A stretch of 64,000 nt of DNA from Panorpa germanica (Eukaryota; Arthropoda; Insecta; Mecoptera; Panorpidae). The stretch lies in the NCBI GenBank assembly GCA_963678705.1, contig CAVMBN010000138.1, positions 1-64,000 on the forward strand. Direction: 5' to 3'. Shown here one piece after another: positions 61,404 to 64,000 of this stretch. Position 1 is the stretch's first letter; every line of letters starts with the position of its first letter. The position numbers and the translations under genes are program-made. The notes below the pieces were generated by a model. The model was not told where the DNA came from, searched no databases, and saw only the letters and a program-made list of their open reading frames with translations.

Positions 61404-62388
61404 CTAATATTAAATTAAATTAATAGTAAATTATCAATATTTTGTAGAATTAATTCATTTTTGGATAAGGTCTGCCCAAATGAAGATACCTGTAATATTC
61501 CACCATCATTTTGAGAGCCTATAAATTTATAATTTGCATCACAAATTGCGAAAGGTATAATGCTGATTTTTCTTTTTATAGTTAAAGTACTGGGAACCTG
61601 TTTTATTAATAGTTTCTTTTATAATTCTGCAAGCAGTAGACTTTCCAATTCTGAAGGAAAATGCTAGACTTGGCAGTAAATCTCCTGGCGGAAAATTATA
61701 GAAAATATTAATTGAATTTTAGATTGCTAATCTCGCTCTTCAGGAGGGTAAAGTAAATTGTCAAATTGTGAAATACATACTCGAGTAAAGTTAAAAAATA
61801 ATGGCTCATTTCTTGAATGAGGTTATTAAAATACCCCTGTTGATCACGATTTTGATTAAAGCGATGAACTCACAATCTAGGTCTACGATTCCTTTCATTT
61901 TCTATCAAAATAATACCTGTGCAATAACACAAATCCTTCTTCTTTTACCTATTAACTACTATTAGTAATTTGCGCTGCATTTTAAATTATATTATATACA
62001 ACAATCAAATGTTTTTACTATGTAATATAGTTTTTCTTAATTTAATGTTTTTAATTTAAAACATTGGACCTTGTAAGGTTCTAAAAAAACTAAGGAAACT
62101 TAAAAAATAAATTAAATTAAATACAAAATACAGCATTAAATTAAGAATATATTTTCATTATCTGCTGTTATTATAGTTGCATATACCCCAGGCGTTAGAA
62201 TGAGCGAAATACCTATTTTAATATTTAACATATAACAGGCTTGTGTCCTCATTTTTTAGTGGTCGATTTTTCAATTGTTGATTGAAATTAATGTTAATAA
62301 ATGTGTATTGGCGTGTCTATTTTATTAAATATCTAAATGTTGACGGAGATATAGCAATTAAAAGTTTGAGTTGTAGTTTTAGCGCTAG
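60958..62388 (+). repeat. 2.2-kb composite unit, truncated, in the second 5.2-kb copy
   Basis: Counterpart of 55733-57163, ending at the same GCGCTAG break. Confidence 0.9.
61409..61894 (-). pseudogene. PIF/Harbinger N-terminal/middle part, last copy
   Basis: Private changes near 61678 (GCAGTAAATC for GCAGTGAATC), 61862 (AAAGCGATG for AAAGGGATG) and 61873 (CACAATC for CACCATC). Confidence 0.85.
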
Positions 62389-62468
62389 AAATGGTCGGCC
62401 ATATTTGTATGACGCGAAATGCATTTTATACGTCAGTTATTTGTTGAGTAGGTCAGTGTTATAGTAAT

Positions 62469-62947
62469 ATTAGGTAAATAAAAATGGGCAATGGGCTAGT
62501 GTCCTATGTCTTAATTTCTATAAAATTGTCCTAAATATTGATAAAGTTGGTTACTAGAACTCCTTATATGTTAGGAGATATTAACAATTAAAAAAGTCAT
62601 TTTGTCTCTTTAATTATTAAAGGGATTTAACGTTGTACACATTCCAACTGCATGTGACATCACAACCTTACAGCTCACGAATCTCTGCTATATGTATTTA
62701 TATATCAAAATATCAAATATTATTTACAACTGTTTCGAGGAACAATCAAATTTCAATATTATGTCTGCCTTAACAGGGTTAAATAAAATAAAAACTTATT
62801 ATTCTTTGACTTGACTTGATTATTTGACTACCAACAGCTACAAAACATTACCACAGCACTGACCTACTCAACAAATAACTAACCTAGCGCTAAAACTACA
62901 ATACAAATTTTTAATTGCTATATCTTCGTCAACATTTAGATATTTAA
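62469..62947 (-). repeat. Inverted 479-bp segment, copy 2
   Basis: Counterpart of 57244-57722 with a few substitutions. Confidence 0.9.
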
Positions 62948-63376
62948 CCCTGCGTGTGAACCCTATATTTTTAGGGTTTTCTAAGCTTTCAAAAAATCTG
63001 AAAAAATTCTGGATGACTTCTTGAAGTGTCTACTACATGGTCCAGAAGTTGCCAAAGTCCAAAGTTAAAAAGGTATAGTAAAAAACGTGATATTGTTAAA
63101 AAATTCATAACTTTATAACAAACAAATATTAAGAAAAACGGTTGTAGACTTTTTTACCTTAGACTATAAGCTTTCGAAAGAAAGTAGTGTCTTTGACGTG
63201 TGCTCCAAAAAGTTGAATTATTTGTGCACTTGAAAGTGGGAAATATTTTACAGATTCAGGCATGTCATAATAAACGGAACGTTGATTATTTGGCACAAAT
63301 TGAAAATATTATAAATGGGGTATTGGAAATAGGAGTTTGTTCTGTTCCTTAAAAGACCCATTGTACACACGCAGGG
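62948..63376. mobile_element. piggyBac-like MITE, 429 bp, copy 2
   Basis: Same ends and TTAA flanks (62944-62947 and 63377-63380). It is present because the whole 5.2-kb unit was duplicated, not because of a second insertion. Confidence 0.85.
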
Positions 63377-63380
63377 TTAA

Positions 63381-64000
63381 CATCAAGTTTAATCAACAAT
63401 CAACCCCTAAGAAATGTGTATACAAGCCCATTGTTATAAACTTTTGTTTTAAAACAAATAAAATGAAATCTTCTTACCTTCAAATAATTGCGTTTTTTAT
63501 CTCTGATGTTCTTAGATACATTTTAAAAGACGAATTTTTAATTAAATAGAAAAAAAATATATTATTAAAATATTACTTTTTTAATTTTATTTAAAGCAAT
63601 GTATATATAAATATGATTGTATATATATAACTACCTACGCATTATTTATTATATAATATTAAAAAAACAAATCAAATATATTTATATATTAAATAAAATG
63701 ATATATACAAACAACTATATATATATATATATATATTTATGTATATATATATATATATATATATGCAATAGAAGTTGTAATTTACAACGATAAAAAACCA
63801 AATATAACAATTAAAATGGCAAGATCGAAATAAATAATAAAACAAAAGAAATTTTGACAAAAATAAATGAAAATGATTTGTAAAATTAAAGCTACAACAA
63901 TTAAATTATATAAAAAGTAAGCGTTCACATGGTCGCATCGAATACACCCGACAATACTACTTCCAATATCGTATTAGTATACTTTATCATGGGATTAAAA
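63381..64000. other. AT-rich spacer of the 5.2-kb unit, copy 2, cut by window end
   Basis: Counterpart of 58156-58770. A 62-codon minus frame at 63672-63860 is produced by the TA tract and is not a gene. Confidence 0.5.
63716..63764. repeat. TA microsatellite, copy 2
   Basis: Six bases longer than copy 1, showing slippage after duplication of the unit. Confidence 0.95.

Larger units (their letters stand above)
60950..64000 (+). repeat. 5,225-bp higher-order unit, copy 2 (runs off the window)
   Basis: Matches copy 1 to the window end. Differences include GTTTGAGTTG for GTTTGAATTG (62366), GGGATTTAACG for GGGATTCAACG, TCTTCGTCAAC for TCTCCGTCAAC, and a TA tract 6 bp longer. It is visibly more diverged than copies of the 4,710-bp repeat are from each other. 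Confidence 0.92.

Noticed and set aside
63672..63860. 62-codon minus-strand frame rich in isoleucine and tyrosine
   Set aside because: It is created by a TA microsatellite; copy 1 of the same unit has a different tract length.

Overview
This is repeat-dominated nuclear DNA from a eukaryote, most probably an arthropod or insect. It holds no intact gene that I can support. The evidence is the AT-rich composition, long satellite arrays, and decayed remains of animal-type transposons: a non-LTR retrotransposon RNase H domain, PIF/Harbinger and hAT transposases, and piggyBac-like and Tc1/mariner-like MITEs. I cannot name the species. Nothing indicates bacterial operons, CRISPR, rRNA or tRNA genes.

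Layout. 1-8883: head-to-tail satellite with a 372-bp dimer (179 + 193 bp monomers). 8884-35856: a 4,710-bp higher-order repeat, five full copies plus a partial sixth. By eye these differ at one base. Each unit stacks the dimeric satellite, a 46-bp hairpin minisatellite, a spacer, a 12-bp repeat, 204/194-bp repeats, a degenerate block, a hairpin block, a second satellite subfamily, a 21-bp minisatellite and a spacer. 35826-36490: an expanded 45-bp hairpin minisatellite interrupted by a satellite fragment, then an (AT)n tract at 36548-36604. 36605-41454: the only largely single-copy stretch. It has a GC-rich low-complexity island, a MITE flanked by TA, and an internally deleted, frameshifted hAT remnant.

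41455-64000: a second, unrelated tandem system. A composite 2,213-bp unit joins a decayed LINE RNase H fragment to the N-terminal and middle part of a PIF/Harbinger transposase on the minus strand, and to that transposase's C-terminal part on the plus strand. One inverted copy lies at the left edge (41455-42185), followed by six full tandem units and part of a seventh (42454-57163). The array then grows into a 5,225-bp unit holding an inverted 479-bp segment, a 429-bp piggyBac-like MITE between TTAA sites, and an AT-rich spacer with a TA microsatellite. One copy is complete and a second runs off the window end.

The arrays look like products of amplification and rearrangement, not a set of cooperating genes. 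The most noteworthy signals are the near-identity of the 4,710-bp units, the satellite junctions that fall inside hairpin arms, and the chimeric transposon unit amplified in tandem. All of these depend on the assembly being correct.
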